A stretch of DNA of 64,000 nucleotides from Clostridiaceae bacterium OM02-2AC (GCA_003481775.1 QULU01000004.1:62001-126000); one strand, 5' to 3'; counted from the stretch's first letter, positions 25,659 through 37,541 are shown. Notes: generated by a model not told the origin, from the letters alone. A program made the numbers and translations.

Positions 25659-26676
25659 ATTGTAACCTCCGTTCACTATTCATCTGTTCCAGTGTCTTGA
25701 AAAATCGCTGTATATTCTCCCATTTTGCCTTGGGCGGCAAATCACAGCCTGTCGAAAGGACGAAGTTGGAATATGCACCACATTCTTTCAACAGAGCCCT
25801 CTCCTTTTGTTCAAGCTCCTCCGCATTGCAGCCGCAGAAGCAGCCAACCGGATCCAGATTCCCCATAATCAGACAGTCTGCCGGTACCTGTTCCAATATC
25901 TTTTTCAAAGAAACAGCATTCCCAAAATGCCATGCCCCGCAATCGGATGATAATATTTCCGGAAGGCTCTGCACAGTATTCGGGCCGCAATTATGATAAA
26001 TGACCGTAAAGGTATCATCCTGCAGCTCCTCCGTAATTTCTTTGATATAGCTGCTGGAAAACTCCTGAACCATCTTAGGTGACAGAAGACCCGCCAGTGG
26101 TTCCGCCAGTATGACTCCTGACGCACCCACATCCTTGTATGCCTGTATATACTGCTTCAAAAAAGTGGTAACCTTCTGCAATACCAGATGTACAAGCTTT
26201 GGATCCATGATGCACTGCATCATGATTTCACTCACATCCATCAATCTTCCTGCAAGTGAATAGGGCCCGCAGACACCGCCGAATACAGGACGGTCGCTTT
26301 CCTTTGTGATATTCTCCACACCTGCCAGATATACAGACATGCGCCCTTCTTCCATTTTCGGAATACGCAATGCTTCACCATCCTCTCGATTCTTTATGAT
26401 TCCGCTTGTTACAGCAGGAATCTCTCCCTCATGAAAGCTGACAGGACAACCGAAAGCCTGCGCCTCTACAGACAAATCCATCATACTGACCAGCGCTTCC
26501 TGCAAAGGGAATTCTTCTTTGATTCTGCGCATGACAGCACTCTGCAATTCAGCGTTCTGTACCAGCTCCTGTACAGTAATAGCGCATTTTGTAACGGCAG
26601 GAAATGACAAGATTGCCATGGCATGCACATCCTCATCCATTAGATGCTTTTTCCATTCCATATAACTGTAATTCAT
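25648..26676 (-). CDS. UroD-superfamily methylcobamide methyltransferase (MtaA/MtbA-like)
   Basis: 342 residues from the ATG at 26676, 8 nt after AAAGGATG. UroD fold with zinc-site motifs of the methylcobamide:thiol methyltransferases: VIYHNCGPN (His and Cys) and LSTGCDLPPKA (third ligand Cys). Also GGVCGPYSLAGRLMDV and VILAEPLAGLLSPKM. Having the complete zinc site, it is the better candidate for the second methyltransferase, moving the methyl from corrinoid to an acceptor thiol or other carrier. First gene of the operon; it overlaps the next by 11 bp. The acceptor is unknown; methanogen coenzyme M is not expected in this host. Confidence 0.82.
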   Translation of the reverse strand: MNYSYMEWKKHLMDEDVHAMAILSFPAVTKCAITVQELVQNAELQSAVMRRIKEEFPLQEALVSMMDLSVEAQAFGCPVSFHEGEIPAVTSGIIKNREDGEALRIPKMEEGRMSVYLAGVENITKESDRPVFGGVCGPYSLAGRLMDVSEIMMQCIMDPKLVHLVLQKVTTFLKQYIQAYKDVGASGVILAEPLAGLLSPKMVQEFSSSYIKEITEELQDDTFTVIYHNCGPNTVQSLPEILSSDCGAWHFGNAVSLKKILEQVPADCLIMGNLDPVGCFCGCNAEELEQKERALLKECGAYSNFVLSTGCDLPPKAKWENIQRFFKTLEQMNSERRLQYGM

Positions 26677-26803
26677 AAGCACCACATCCTTTCTACCTTA
26701 ATCATAGAGAAAAAAGAAGCAGTTGAACATGGTATATCTTGTCAGGTATCTTCCCAAAATTGCGGTTTCACCCAGTTGCATCAGTGCTTCACATTTTTCA
26801 GAG

Positions 26804-26844
26804 ATAATATGCTAAAATCACTGCTATGCAATATTTAGCAGTGA
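26804..26844 (-). promoter_or_regulatory. Promoter and operator of the corrinoid methyltransferase operon
   Basis: Minus strand -35 TTGCAT (26831-26826), 16-bp spacer, -10 TATTAT (26809-26804). An inverted repeat TCACTGCT-N11-AGCAGTGA (26818-26844) covers the -35 box. It is a candidate AraC-regulator or repressor site. No cobalamin riboswitch motif was found in this leader. Confidence 0.55.
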
Positions 26845-26934
26845 AACATGGCATATTCGATTTAAAAATGGTTCCACATGCTTTTTCTATATGAGAAATC
26901 ATAGATATTATCAAATCGTAGTATTTTTAGCTGA

Positions 26935-27087
26935 AATTTATCTAAAAAGCAGGCAGAATACCCCCACCTCAGTGGTCGAAGCAAAAACGGCATTCTAATG
27001 AATGCCGATATCAATGGAGCAAGCAATATCATACGAAAAGTATATCCATGTATGCCAAAGCGAGAGCGATTCGTAGAGGTACTGTGA
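26935..27087 (+). pseudogene. TnpB (IS200/IS605) C-terminal remnant
   Basis: The plus strand encodes QAEYPHLSGRSKNGILMNADINGASNIIRKVYP before a TGA at 27085. The RSKNGIL.NADINGA.NI.RK pattern is the end of TnpB, including the RuvC-III Asp of the RNA-guided nuclease. The frame is closed by TGA 50 nt upstream and nothing more of TnpB is recognisable, so most of the gene has been lost. The minus-strand open frame over the same bases (26862-27149) is a shadow. Confidence 0.8.
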
Positions 27088-27149
27088 ACGTACCAGTTAC
27101 GTGTATCTGAACACGAACAAAACGTTTTGATGAATGCGCATGCTTTCAT

Positions 27150-27185
27150 TAGAAGCCGCTTGCTCTATAGCTGGCGGTAGTTCAC
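27150..27185 (+). mobile_element. IS200/IS605-type right end
   Basis: Downstream of the TnpB remnant: AGAAGCCGC, TTGCTCTATAGCT, GGCGGTAGTTCAC. The GAAGCC...GGTAGTTCAC stem-loop is the usual 3' end of these elements, which also forms the end of the TnpB guide-RNA scaffold. The preserved end argues that this was a complete element whose left part was deleted. Confidence 0.65.
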
Positions 27186-27214
27186 AGCCGGCCATAAAGT
27201 GGCCATATTAAAAT

Positions 27215-27301
27215 ATGCTTGAAAATACAGTTGAAGTGATTACTGAACATGGTATTGTGAATATCAAGGGAAGAGGTAAGGGAACAAAATATTATTTATA
27301 A
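27215..27301 (+). pseudogene. Possible C-terminal fragment of an AlbA/HTH-type protein
   Basis: A 28-codon plus-strand frame reads MLENTVEVITEHGIVNIKGRGKGTKYYL. The winged-helix-like HGIV...GRGKGTKYYL ending is common at the C-terminus of ATP-binding AlbA-type regulators such as the one at 38593. It has no Shine-Dalgarno, so a fragment is more likely than a gene. It lies just beyond the IS end, perhaps as the old target gene. Confidence 0.35.
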
Positions 27302-27412
27302 ATGAGTTCAAAGAAATATCTTATAAAATGCCGCTTGTAAGGGGTGATCGAATGCTTTCTGGTTTGCTCAAACAATAATCAAACAGAAAATATACGATAG
27401 ATAGAACGCATA

Positions 27413-27449
27413 AAAAGTCTTCAGGATCATAGTCCCGAAGATTTTTTTG
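27413..27449 (+). terminator. Intrinsic terminator (plus strand)
   Basis: AAGTCTTC-A-GGA, short loop, TCC-C-GAAGATTTTTTT: a stable hairpin ending in seven U. No intact plus-strand gene precedes it, only the two remnants, so it is probably left over from the lost locus. Confidence 0.7.
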
Positions 27450-27520
27450 TATAATTTCATCAAATGCAAGGAAAATCATGAATGAAGATGCTTTAAAGCA
27501 GAATCCATCTTCGTACCTTT

Positions 27521-29797
<2,277 letters not shown>

Positions 29798-29926
29798 AGT
29801 TGCCTCCATCGTGGCAAGTATCTGCGTATCGCAACAGCGTAAAGCCCCTGTATTATATGAAAGACTTCCCTCTGTAAGGCGATGACGTCAATGTATAATG
29901 AGCCGGGGGCAGGAAATGCCTGCACC

Positions 29927-31369
<1,443 letters not shown>

Positions 31370-31377
31370 TCAGCCTC

Positions 31378-31716
31378 CTATTTTTCTTCTATTTTCTTAT
31401 TCATGATTTCAAAAAATGCAATCAATTCCTTTGCCAGATTAAGCTCTGACATAATTGTCATCAGCGTATCCTGTGCATGTGCAAACAGCAGACAAGGCTC
31501 ATAGGTTTTTCCTCTTGTTTCATTCTGAATCACCTCTGTCTGTGCGACATGTGCCTGATGAATACATTCCTCCGCCTCTGCAATTTTCTGTTTCGCCTCA
31601 TCGAAGTGAAACTGCTTTGCCTGTGCCAATGCATCCTCAACCCGCAGTCGGGCATCACCTGCATGCAGAATAATCTGCATAGCAACATTGACAAGCTCGT
31701 TTTCCATAATATCCAT
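31378..31716 (-). CDS. PTS lactose/cellobiose-family EIIA component
   Basis: 112 residues, helical throughout. Family marks: NVAMQIILHAGDARLRVEDALAQAKQFHFDEAKQKIAEAEECIHQAHVAQTEVIQNET and the phosphorylated His in LLFAHAQDTLMT (about residue 82; usual form HAQDHLM). It forms trimers and passes phosphate to EIIB. The start at 31716 has GGGGG 8 nt upstream. It lies 14 bp after IIC and 11 bp before the GH1 gene. Confidence 0.93.
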   Translation of the reverse strand: MDIMENELVNVAMQIILHAGDARLRVEDALAQAKQFHFDEAKQKIAEAEECIHQAHVAQTEVIQNETRGKTYEPCLLFAHAQDTLMTIMSELNLAKELIAFFEIMNKKIEEK

Positions 31717-31730
31717 AGGTCAATCCCCCT

Positions 31731-32984
31731 TTAGTTCTGAGAAGGAGCGTTTTCCTGTGCTTCTTCTGCCAGCTTCTGTTTTTCAAATACCTTAAAGAAT
31801 GGGTACCAGATTGCAAAGTAGACAACGAACAATACAATCGCCCATAAAATACCACGCATATCCTGTGTGATCATAACGGTGGAAACCGGTACAGGCACCT
31901 GTCCAACCTGATTCAGTGTCGCCGGAATATTCAGCCATCCAAGACTCATAACAATATAGACGATAGCCGGTCCAACAATAGAGTTCAGCCACATCGGCAG
32001 CATGAGCAGCGGATTGAAGACAACAGGTGCACCGAACATAATCGGTTCATTGATGTTGAAAATACTTGGTCCGATGAAGATTCTTCCCAGTGTTTTCAGC
32101 TGCTTTGATTTTGAGAAACACATAAGCACATTCAGCGCAAGCGTTGCCCCCATACCTCCCATTGTAATCAATGCTGCAGTAAATACAGTTTCACTGGTTG
32201 CGATATTCGTAGCAGGAAGTCCCTGTGCCACCAAATTGATATTTTCCTGAATACCGGCAAGGAAAATCGGTGTGGTAACTGCGCCAAACAGCCAGGAGGA
32301 AATACCCATACTGTACAAAACAGCAGGAATAAAGCAGCAGAGTATGAATCCCGGCATGGTCTGTGCAAAGCCTGCCAGTGGTGAGAATATCCATAAAACG
32401 ATTTCAAATATGTCGAAATTACAGTATTTTGTCAGAACCATTCCCAGTCCAAGCGTAATCAGGGTAGGCAGTATGTAATTGATCCAGCCGACAACGAAAT
32501 CCGGAATGGATGTGGAATCCTCCAGCACATGCAGCTTGGAATACAGATTGAAGATAATGGACGTAAACAGCCCGGCTACGATACCGACAGCGATACCCGT
32601 TGCACCCAGACGTCCTCCCTGAATTACCATATTTCCTGCTTCATCTGTTCCCGGAATGATGAACATCATGAAGACTGCCATGGAAACGATGCCGCAGTTG
32701 GTCAGATAGAACGGATGATTCAGCTTTTCCATACACTGCTGTCCGACTACGAAGGCCAGAATCAAAGAAATCAGTCCGAAGCTGTAATCGGCAATCATGC
32801 CCAGATCCGGAAGTGCAGGCAGGTAGGAACGGAATACGTTATAGAAGTAGATTACAGAACCCGTTAAAATAAACGGTATGATTTTCTGCATGGATGATGA
32901 TACGGCGGCAATCCAAGGCTTGCTGCAGATTTCATTCATCTTTGGAGCAAACACTGTAGAAAGCCAATTCATAAACTTTTTCAT
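31731..32984 (-). CDS. PTS cellobiose-family EIIC component
   Basis: 417 residues with about ten membrane helices. Family sequence: MQKIIPFILTGSVIYFYNVFRSYLP, FGLISLILAFVVGQQCM, and the substrate-site region IFNINEPIMFGAPVVFNPLLMLPMWLNSIVGPAI with the intact NINEP motif. Likely imports cellobiose or another beta-glucoside and phosphorylates it with the IIA and IIB encoded either side. The gap to the upstream IIB gene is 115 bp and contains a hairpin. Confidence 0.93.
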   Translation of the reverse strand: MKKFMNWLSTVFAPKMNEICSKPWIAAVSSSMQKIIPFILTGSVIYFYNVFRSYLPALPDLGMIADYSFGLISLILAFVVGQQCMEKLNHPFYLTNCGIVSMAVFMMFIIPGTDEAGNMVIQGGRLGATGIAVGIVAGLFTSIIFNLYSKLHVLEDSTSIPDFVVGWINYILPTLITLGLGMVLTKYCNFDIFEIVLWIFSPLAGFAQTMPGFILCCFIPAVLYSMGISSWLFGAVTTPIFLAGIQENINLVAQGLPATNIATSETVFTAALITMGGMGATLALNVLMCFSKSKQLKTLGRIFIGPSIFNINEPIMFGAPVVFNPLLMLPMWLNSIVGPAIVYIVMSLGWLNIPATLNQVGQVPVPVSTVMITQDMRGILWAIVLFVVYFAIWYPFFKVFEKQKLAEEAQENAPSQN

Positions 32985-33071
32985 TTTTCTTTCTCCTCAG
33001 TCTTTCCTTTTCCCCATGAACCATATATAATAATCATGAGGAAATCATTAAACAAACGCGTGATTTTCTTC

Positions 33072-33102
33072 AAGCTAAGAGTGCCATCTTAGCTTTTTTT
33101 TA
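33072..33102 (+). terminator. Hairpin with U-run inside the PTS operon, opposite strand
   Basis: AAGCTAAGA, GTGCCA loop, TCTTAGCTTTTTTTT: a perfect nine-pair stem with eight U on the plus strand, but the flanking genes are on the minus strand. It might stop antisense transcription, or as an A-preceded hairpin on the minus strand protect the IIC mRNA. It reaches the IIB stop codon. Confidence 0.6.
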
Positions 33103-33414
33103 TTTCCCCAGTGTATCCAGTGCCAGCTGGATCAGTGCATCCCCGTTCAGCTGTGCATAAATATCCTGTGGAATGACGACAACCGGAACATTATATGGAT
33201 CACAGAGTGATTTCCATTTTGATAGCTCTCCTCCGTAATGCGGTCCAAGCATAAGAATACTGATACTTGACAGATACCCACTGACATCTGTATGGGACCG
33301 TGCTTCGATTGTTGTGTCTAGCTTGCGTTTTTTTGCTGCCTTGCGTGCCTGATTTGCCAGAAAACCACTGGACATACCGGCTCCGCAGCACAGCATGATG
33401 AACATCTTGTCCAT
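33100..33414 (-). CDS. PTS lactose/cellobiose-family EIIB component
   Basis: 104 residues. The phosphorylated Cys is in MFIMLCCGAGMSSGFLANQARKAA (residue 9 or 10; CxxGMSS signature), followed by SISILMLGPHYGGEL and the VVIPQDIYAQLNGD segment. Cytoplasmic phosphocarrier for the cellobiose-type system. First gene of the operon, directly downstream of an activator-type promoter. Confidence 0.93.
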   Translation of the reverse strand: MDKMFIMLCCGAGMSSGFLANQARKAAKKRKLDTTIEARSHTDVSGYLSSISILMLGPHYGGELSKWKSLCDPYNVPVVVIPQDIYAQLNGDALIQLALDTLGK

Positions 33415-33461
33415 GATGACTCCTTTCCGCTTTTTATGAGCGCTGTACCTTGTACACCCAT

Positions 33462-33516
33462 ATTATCTTTAAAATTCACGTACTTCTCAACCGAAGTTTT
33501 GCACCGTGTGGTGCAA
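33462..33516 (-). promoter_or_regulatory. PTS operon promoter with upstream activator palindrome
   Basis: Operator TTGCACC-GTGT-GGTGCAA (33499-33516) is a perfect seven-base-arm palindrome. Eight bases downstream on the minus strand lies -35 TTGAGA (33490-33485), 17-bp spacer, -10 GATAAT (33467-33462). The geometry suggests activation by the divergent PRD regulator. Confidence 0.8.
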
Positions 33517-33663
33517 GCCTTTCCCCGATCAATGTCATTTGTTCGTTTTGTTTCTTTATAATATAAACAAACCAGAAGCACCTATGCAGCGCTATAAAAA
33601 AAACAGCATCGCTATTTGAATTTTAATTATGAATAGGCTGATTCGTTGTCCATATACGAACAT

Positions 33664-33718
33664 TTGCACCGTGTGGTGAAATCTTCTGGTTGTGCAGTGT
33701 TTCCGTGTAATTTATAAT
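33664..33718 (+). promoter_or_regulatory. Regulator promoter with matching activator palindrome
   Basis: TTGCACC-GTGT-GGTGAAA (33664-33681) repeats the operator of the PTS operon with one changed base pair. Eight bases downstream is -35 TTGTGC (33690-33695), 17-bp spacer, -10 TATAAT (33713-33718). Same spacing as the divergent promoter, so autoregulation is likely. Confidence 0.8.
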
Positions 33719-33755
33719 AGACATAACAAGTGACTATGCAAGGGGAGTAGGTATC

Positions 33756-35684
33756 ATGAAGAAAAAACACGTTGAGTTACTGCAATATCTGCTTAATCAC
33801 TCTACAGCGGTTACCAGCCGGCAGCTGGCTGCCGCTTTATCAATTTCCACGCGGTCTGTAAAAAATTATGTCAATGAAATCAATCTGCTTGGCAATCAGA
33901 AGGTGATTCTTTCCAGCAAGCAGGGGTATACCGTACAAGTCGCACAGGCAAAGGAGCTTCTATCTGTAAAAGAGGAAAGTATTCCGCAGACCAGTCTCGA
34001 GCGCGGTTTTTACATCGTGAAGCAAATTATGCTGGAGCATTCCTCCCACATGGATTTGTATGACCTCTGTGACGCCCTATACGTGAGCTATTCCACGATC
34101 AAGGCGGATATCGCAAAGATGAACAAGGCGTTTGCGAATTTTCATATTGAATTCACATGTGAGAACGAAGAGGTGCGGCTGCATGGCAGTGAAAAAGACA
34201 AACGCAGACTTGTCAGCTATGTCATGTATGAGGAAACAGATCAGCAATTCATGGATGCCAATATCATCACCAGCAGCTTCCCTGAATTTCCGGTAGAGCA
34301 GGTTTCCACAATCATTCGTACCACCTTCCAAAAATTCAACTATTATATCAATGACTTTTCCTTCGTTAATCTGCTTCTGCACTTCGCAATTATTATCGAC
34401 CGGGTAAAGGAAGGAAATTTTGTTGAAACAAGAGACCGTGATTTCATCATTGAAAGTGAAAATGAGCGCGCTCTGGTCGAGGAGCTGTGCTCCCGTCTGG
34501 AGGAGGCATTGTCCATCAGCTTTAACCGCAATGAACAGTTTGAAGTGTATATGCTGTTTAAGACGAATGCAAATTATTCACTGCCAAGCTCGGAGGACAG
34601 TCTGAAAAAGCTGGTCGGCGAGGATATTCTTGCCCTGACAAGAGAAATCATCCGAAAGGTGAACGACAGCTATTACATCGATTTGAATCATGAAAACTTC
34701 ATCACACCCTTTGCTTTGCATTTAAAGAATCTCCTGCTTCGCGTCCGCAACGATACGTATACAAAGAATCCCATGGTGGATGCTATAAAATCCAGCTGTC
34801 CAACGGTTTATGATATCGCTATATTCATCGCTATGGAGCTAATGCAGCGTTTTCATGTGGATATCAATGAAGATGAGGTCACCTTTCTTGCCCTTCATAT
34901 CGGCGCAGATATCGAACGTCAGAAAACCAATGACGGAAAAATTCAGTGTATTCTGCTGTGTCCGGACTATATGAATATGACAGCCACGATTTACAATAAG
35001 CTGCTCATTGATTTCGGTAATCAGATCAATATACGCAAGACAATATCCTATGAGCATGAATTAAAGCAGCTGCATTACGATATGCTGCTGACGACCATCC
35101 CCTTAAAATGCCCGGTGCACAAGGAGGTGTGTCTGATTCCACCCTTTCCAAGTCCAAACAGCCGGATGGATATTCAAAATACCATCGACCGTTATCGCAC
35201 CAACAAAAAGAACTATATACTGAAAAAGAAATTTCATGACTTTTTCTCCTCCGCTTTATTTCTTGCGAATGAAGATACCCCTAACAGAGATGACGTTCTG
35301 CCCTTGCTGTGCAAAAGCATGGAGGAGCTGGAATATGTCAATGAGGGATTTCTAACCAGCGTCATGATTCGGGAAACTGCCGCATCCACCGCCTTCGGTA
35401 ATATTGCTATTCCACACTCAATGGAAATGGAAGCACTGAAAACGTGCATTGGTGTCGCAATTTCTCAAAAGGGTATTCAATGGGATAACCATATCGTCCA
35501 TGTGGTTCTGCTTGTCGCACTTAACAAAATCGACAAACAGATTTTCCATGATCTTTATGAAGCTCTGGTTGATCTATTCAGTAAGGATGATGTCATGGAA
35601 CGAATGAAGGAATGCACTACCTTTGCACAATTTGAGCATATGATTTGTACAAGTATTTCCTATCAGGAAGAGGAAGCTGCATGA
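33756..35684 (+). CDS. PRD-containing PTS-regulated transcriptional activator (LicR/ManR-like)
   Basis: 642 residues. Domains in order: HTH_11 (KHVELLQYLLNHSTAVTSRQLAAALSISTRSVKNYVNEIN), an Mga-like HTH (MDLYDLCDALYVSYSTIKADIAKMN), PRD1 about 190-285 (LLLHFAIIIDRV), PRD2 about 300-410 (HLKNLLLRV, VDINEDEVTFLALHIGADIERQ), a degenerate EIIB-like stretch (IQCILLCPDYMNMTATIY) and a fructose-type EIIA (about 500-635) with the phospho-His in GNIAIPHSMEMEA. Activity should be set by phosphorylation of PRD and EIIA histidines by HPr and the PTS EIIB. It activates the divergent cellobiose operon and probably itself through the paired palindromes. ATGA overlap with the HAD gene. Confidence 0.92.
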   Translation: MKKKHVELLQYLLNHSTAVTSRQLAAALSISTRSVKNYVNEINLLGNQKVILSSKQGYTVQVAQAKELLSVKEESIPQTSLERGFYIVKQIMLEHSSHMDLYDLCDALYVSYSTIKADIAKMNKAFANFHIEFTCENEEVRLHGSEKDKRRLVSYVMYEETDQQFMDANIITSSFPEFPVEQVSTIIRTTFQKFNYYINDFSFVNLLLHFAIIIDRVKEGNFVETRDRDFIIESENERALVEELCSRLEEALSISFNRNEQFEVYMLFKTNANYSLPSSEDSLKKLVGEDILALTREIIRKVNDSYYIDLNHENFITPFALHLKNLLLRVRNDTYTKNPMVDAIKSSCPTVYDIAIFIAMELMQRFHVDINEDEVTFLALHIGADIERQKTNDGKIQCILLCPDYMNMTATIYNKLLIDFGNQINIRKTISYEHELKQLHYDMLLTTIPLKCPVHKEVCLIPPFPSPNSRMDIQNTIDRYRTNKKNYILKKKFHDFFSSALFLANEDTPNRDDVLPLLCKSMEELEYVNEGFLTSVMIRETAASTAFGNIAIPHSMEMEALKTCIGVAISQKGIQWDNHIVHVVLLVALNKIDKQIFHDLYEALVDLFSKDDVMERMKECTTFAQFEHMICTSISYQEEEAA

Positions 35685-36511
35685 GTGCATGTATTTTTCT
35701 CGATATCGACGGCACGCTGCTGGATCATGAAATCGGCATTCAAAACTCTAGCAGAGCGGCGATTGCACAGGCACAGGCGAACGGACACAAGGTCTGTCTT
35801 GCGACAGGACGTCCCAAGCCGGAGGTGGATGATGAAATACTCTCCCTTCCGTTTGACGGCTGTATTTACTCCTGCGGTGCGATGGTGGAAAGCGGAGGAA
35901 GGCTCCTGTTTTATCAGCCATTTTCACAGGAGCTGGTGTATGAAATGCTGCATTTGCTGCAAGCATGCGCGATCGGCTTTAATCTGGAAGGCAGCCGTAC
36001 TTCTTTTCTTGATCCCATCGGGTATGACTTTTTTCATTCTCTGTTTCAAAGAAGCATGAAGGATAACAGCGAGCTCGCCCGGCAATATATGGCAACAATC
36101 CGTATGCATCCACTTCATGAGCTAAAGGAAACGGACACCCTGCAGATTATGAAAATTGCGACCTTCATCACCAAGGAATCCCGGCTTGAGGAATTTGACA
36201 GACAGCTTCCCGCACAGCTGAAGCACATTCACCATGGCTTTCATGAGGAGTGTACAAATGGTGAAATATATAATCATGCCATCACAAAAGCAACCGGGAT
36301 GGATTGCCTGCTGTCTCACTTTCAAATACCGCTGAAAGCCTCCATAGCAGTTGGCGATAGCTTGAATGATGCAGAAATGCTACAGCATTGCGGCATAGGG
36401 GTGGCAATGGGAAATGCCTGTGAAGAACTAAAGCTGATCAGTGACATGATTACCACGACCAGCAAAGAGGACGGTATTTATAACTGTCTGAAAAAACTGA
36501 AACTCATTTAG
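35681..36511 (+). CDS. Cof-type HAD-IIB hydrolase
   Basis: 276 residues from the ATG overlapping the regulator stop (ATGA). HAD motif I FLDIDGTLLDHE near the N-terminus, motif II LATGRPKPEVDDE, a C2B cap, and motifs III and IV in ATGMDCLLSHFQIPLKASIAVGDSLNDAEMLQHCGIGVAMGNA. Cof-like phosphatases act on sugar phosphates, flavin or PLP phosphates. Translational coupling to the PTS regulator suggests dephosphorylation of sugar phosphates accumulated by the cellobiose system. Confidence 0.9.
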   Translation: MSACIFLDIDGTLLDHEIGIQNSSRAAIAQAQANGHKVCLATGRPKPEVDDEILSLPFDGCIYSCGAMVESGGRLLFYQPFSQELVYEMLHLLQACAIGFNLEGSRTSFLDPIGYDFFHSLFQRSMKDNSELARQYMATIRMHPLHELKETDTLQIMKIATFITKESRLEEFDRQLPAQLKHIHHGFHEECTNGEIYNHAITKATGMDCLLSHFQIPLKASIAVGDSLNDAEMLQHCGIGVAMGNACEELKLISDMITTTSKEDGIYNCLKKLKLI

Positions 36512-36540
36512 CAAGCTGAACATAAAGTTTGCTTTTTTTT
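36510..36540 (+). terminator. Intrinsic terminator after the HAD gene
   Basis: AGCAAGC, ten-base loop, GTTTGCT followed by seven U (one G-U pair). The next 285 bp (36541-36825) are AT-rich with no supported gene; a TG-n-TAGAAT box near 36744-36752 may be the promoter for the next small gene. Confidence 0.75.
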
Positions 36541-36825
36541 CTGAAAGCATTGCTAATTATAGTTAAATGCCGTACAATATAAATAGATAAACACCTACAA
36601 AAAATTGAAAACCCATATAATTATAATTTTATCAATTTCTTTGAAACTTTTTCTCTACTTTCTTCGTTTATATTATAGGAACAGGTTTTCTTACAGTTCC
36701 ATTACAGTTTAGTAACATAAGCCGATGAATCTGCTGCCTGTGTTAGAATATACCCATAGAAACACAATGATGTTAAAGAGTATGAACTACAGAGAGCAGA
36801 ATACAGGTTGAAGGAGATAAAGAGT

Positions 36826-36975
36826 ATGATGAGCAGAGATCTGATGAGACAGCAACCGACAAAACCGATGATTCTGAAAAACTGCGCAATCTGCAGACAG
36901 ATCATCAGTATGCGAAAAATTCTAATTATGGCGGGAATCATGCTGGCATTTATTTTCAGTACCTATCTGTTCTGA
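36826..36975 (+). CDS. Very small membrane protein (49 aa)
   Basis: ATG at 36826 with AAGGAG 9 nt upstream. The product has a basic, Met- and Gln-rich head (MMSRDLMRQQPTKPMILKN), a CxxC pair (CAIC, residues 20-23) and one C-terminal hydrophobic segment (ILIMAGIMLAFIFSTYLF). A single-pass small protein; function unknown. It shares a region with a second small membrane protein at 37206, with a hairpin between them. Confidence 0.55.
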   Translation: MMSRDLMRQQPTKPMILKNCAICRQIISMRKILIMAGIMLAFIFSTYLF

Positions 36976-37068
36976 TCGTATTGATTTCCTACATAAATCG
37001 TGTTAAACTTTTCCGTATCCTTACTGTAAGATTCTCTGCTGGTGCTGCTCATCCGGGTATCACGGTGG

Positions 37069-37096
37069 AGATTTCTTCTTTTGGATAAAGAAATCT
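37069..37096. repeat. Palindrome between the two small-protein genes
   Basis: AGATTTCTT, ten-base loop, AAGAAATCT: nine perfect pairs. It is followed by AACGTTTC rather than U, so it may be an RNA-stability element or weak terminator for the first small gene. Confidence 0.5.
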
Positions 37097-37205
37097 TAAC
37101 GTTTCTTACGATTTTATTAGTTTTAATACAAAAGCAGTCACTTGTGCTATAATGTGATTACAGGAACAAAAGGAAAGAGATTTTGCATGTAAGGGGTGAG
37201 ATACC

Positions 37206-37382
37206 ATGAATGAGGAGAAGCTTTCACCGCCAAATGGCGTGGAAGAACATAATTTGAGGGAAAAGAAAGAAATGGAACAGGATACAGGAAACTATACGTA
37301 TGACTTCTTTACATTCCGCAATGTACTGATCAGTGCGGTTGTGCTGGGTGTCATAATCCTCGTAATTTCACTGGTTCGCTGA
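37206..37382 (+). CDS. Small single-pass membrane protein (58 aa)
   Basis: ATG at 37206 preceded by AAGGGGTGAG, and by TG-C-TATAAT (an extended -10) about 55 bp upstream. The product has an acidic, charged cytosolic part (MNEEKLSPPNGVEEHNLREK...) and a C-terminal membrane helix (NVLISAVVLGVIILVISLVR). A terminator follows at 37409. The complete set of expression signals makes it a likely real gene. Function unknown. Confidence 0.65.
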   Translation: MNEEKLSPPNGVEEHNLREKKEMEQDTGNYTYDFFTFRNVLISAVVLGVIILVISLVR

Positions 37383-37408
37383 ACCATCGATATGCAAAGT
37401 CCCTTAGA

Positions 37409-37431
37409 GGAGGCCAGGTGCTTCCTTTTTT
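37409..37431 (+). terminator. Intrinsic terminator after the 58-aa gene
   Basis: GGAGGC, CAGGT loop, GCTTCC followed by six U; one G-U pair. It ends the small-protein transcript. Confidence 0.65.
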
Positions 37432-37541
37432 CTTTTTGCATATGAAAAAAGAGCATTGCCTGCTCCCTTTGTCGAAATATTGTTCTATTATTTTTAGAAT
37501 TCTATATAAACCATGTGTTATCATGTGTTATTCAGATACGA

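Noticed and set aside
26677..26934. Cobalamin riboswitch upstream of the corrinoid operon
   Set aside because: No B12-box-like sequence or long structured leader was seen; only a promoter with an inverted repeat.
26862..27149. A 95-residue minus-strand frame
   Set aside because: It is the antisense of the TnpB remnant, whose plus-strand reading matches a known family.
33072..33102. RAT-type antiterminator target in the cellobiose PTS operon
   Set aside because: The hairpin's U-run is on the opposite strand to the operon, and the regulator looks like a DNA-binding PRD activator rather than a BglG RNA-binding protein.
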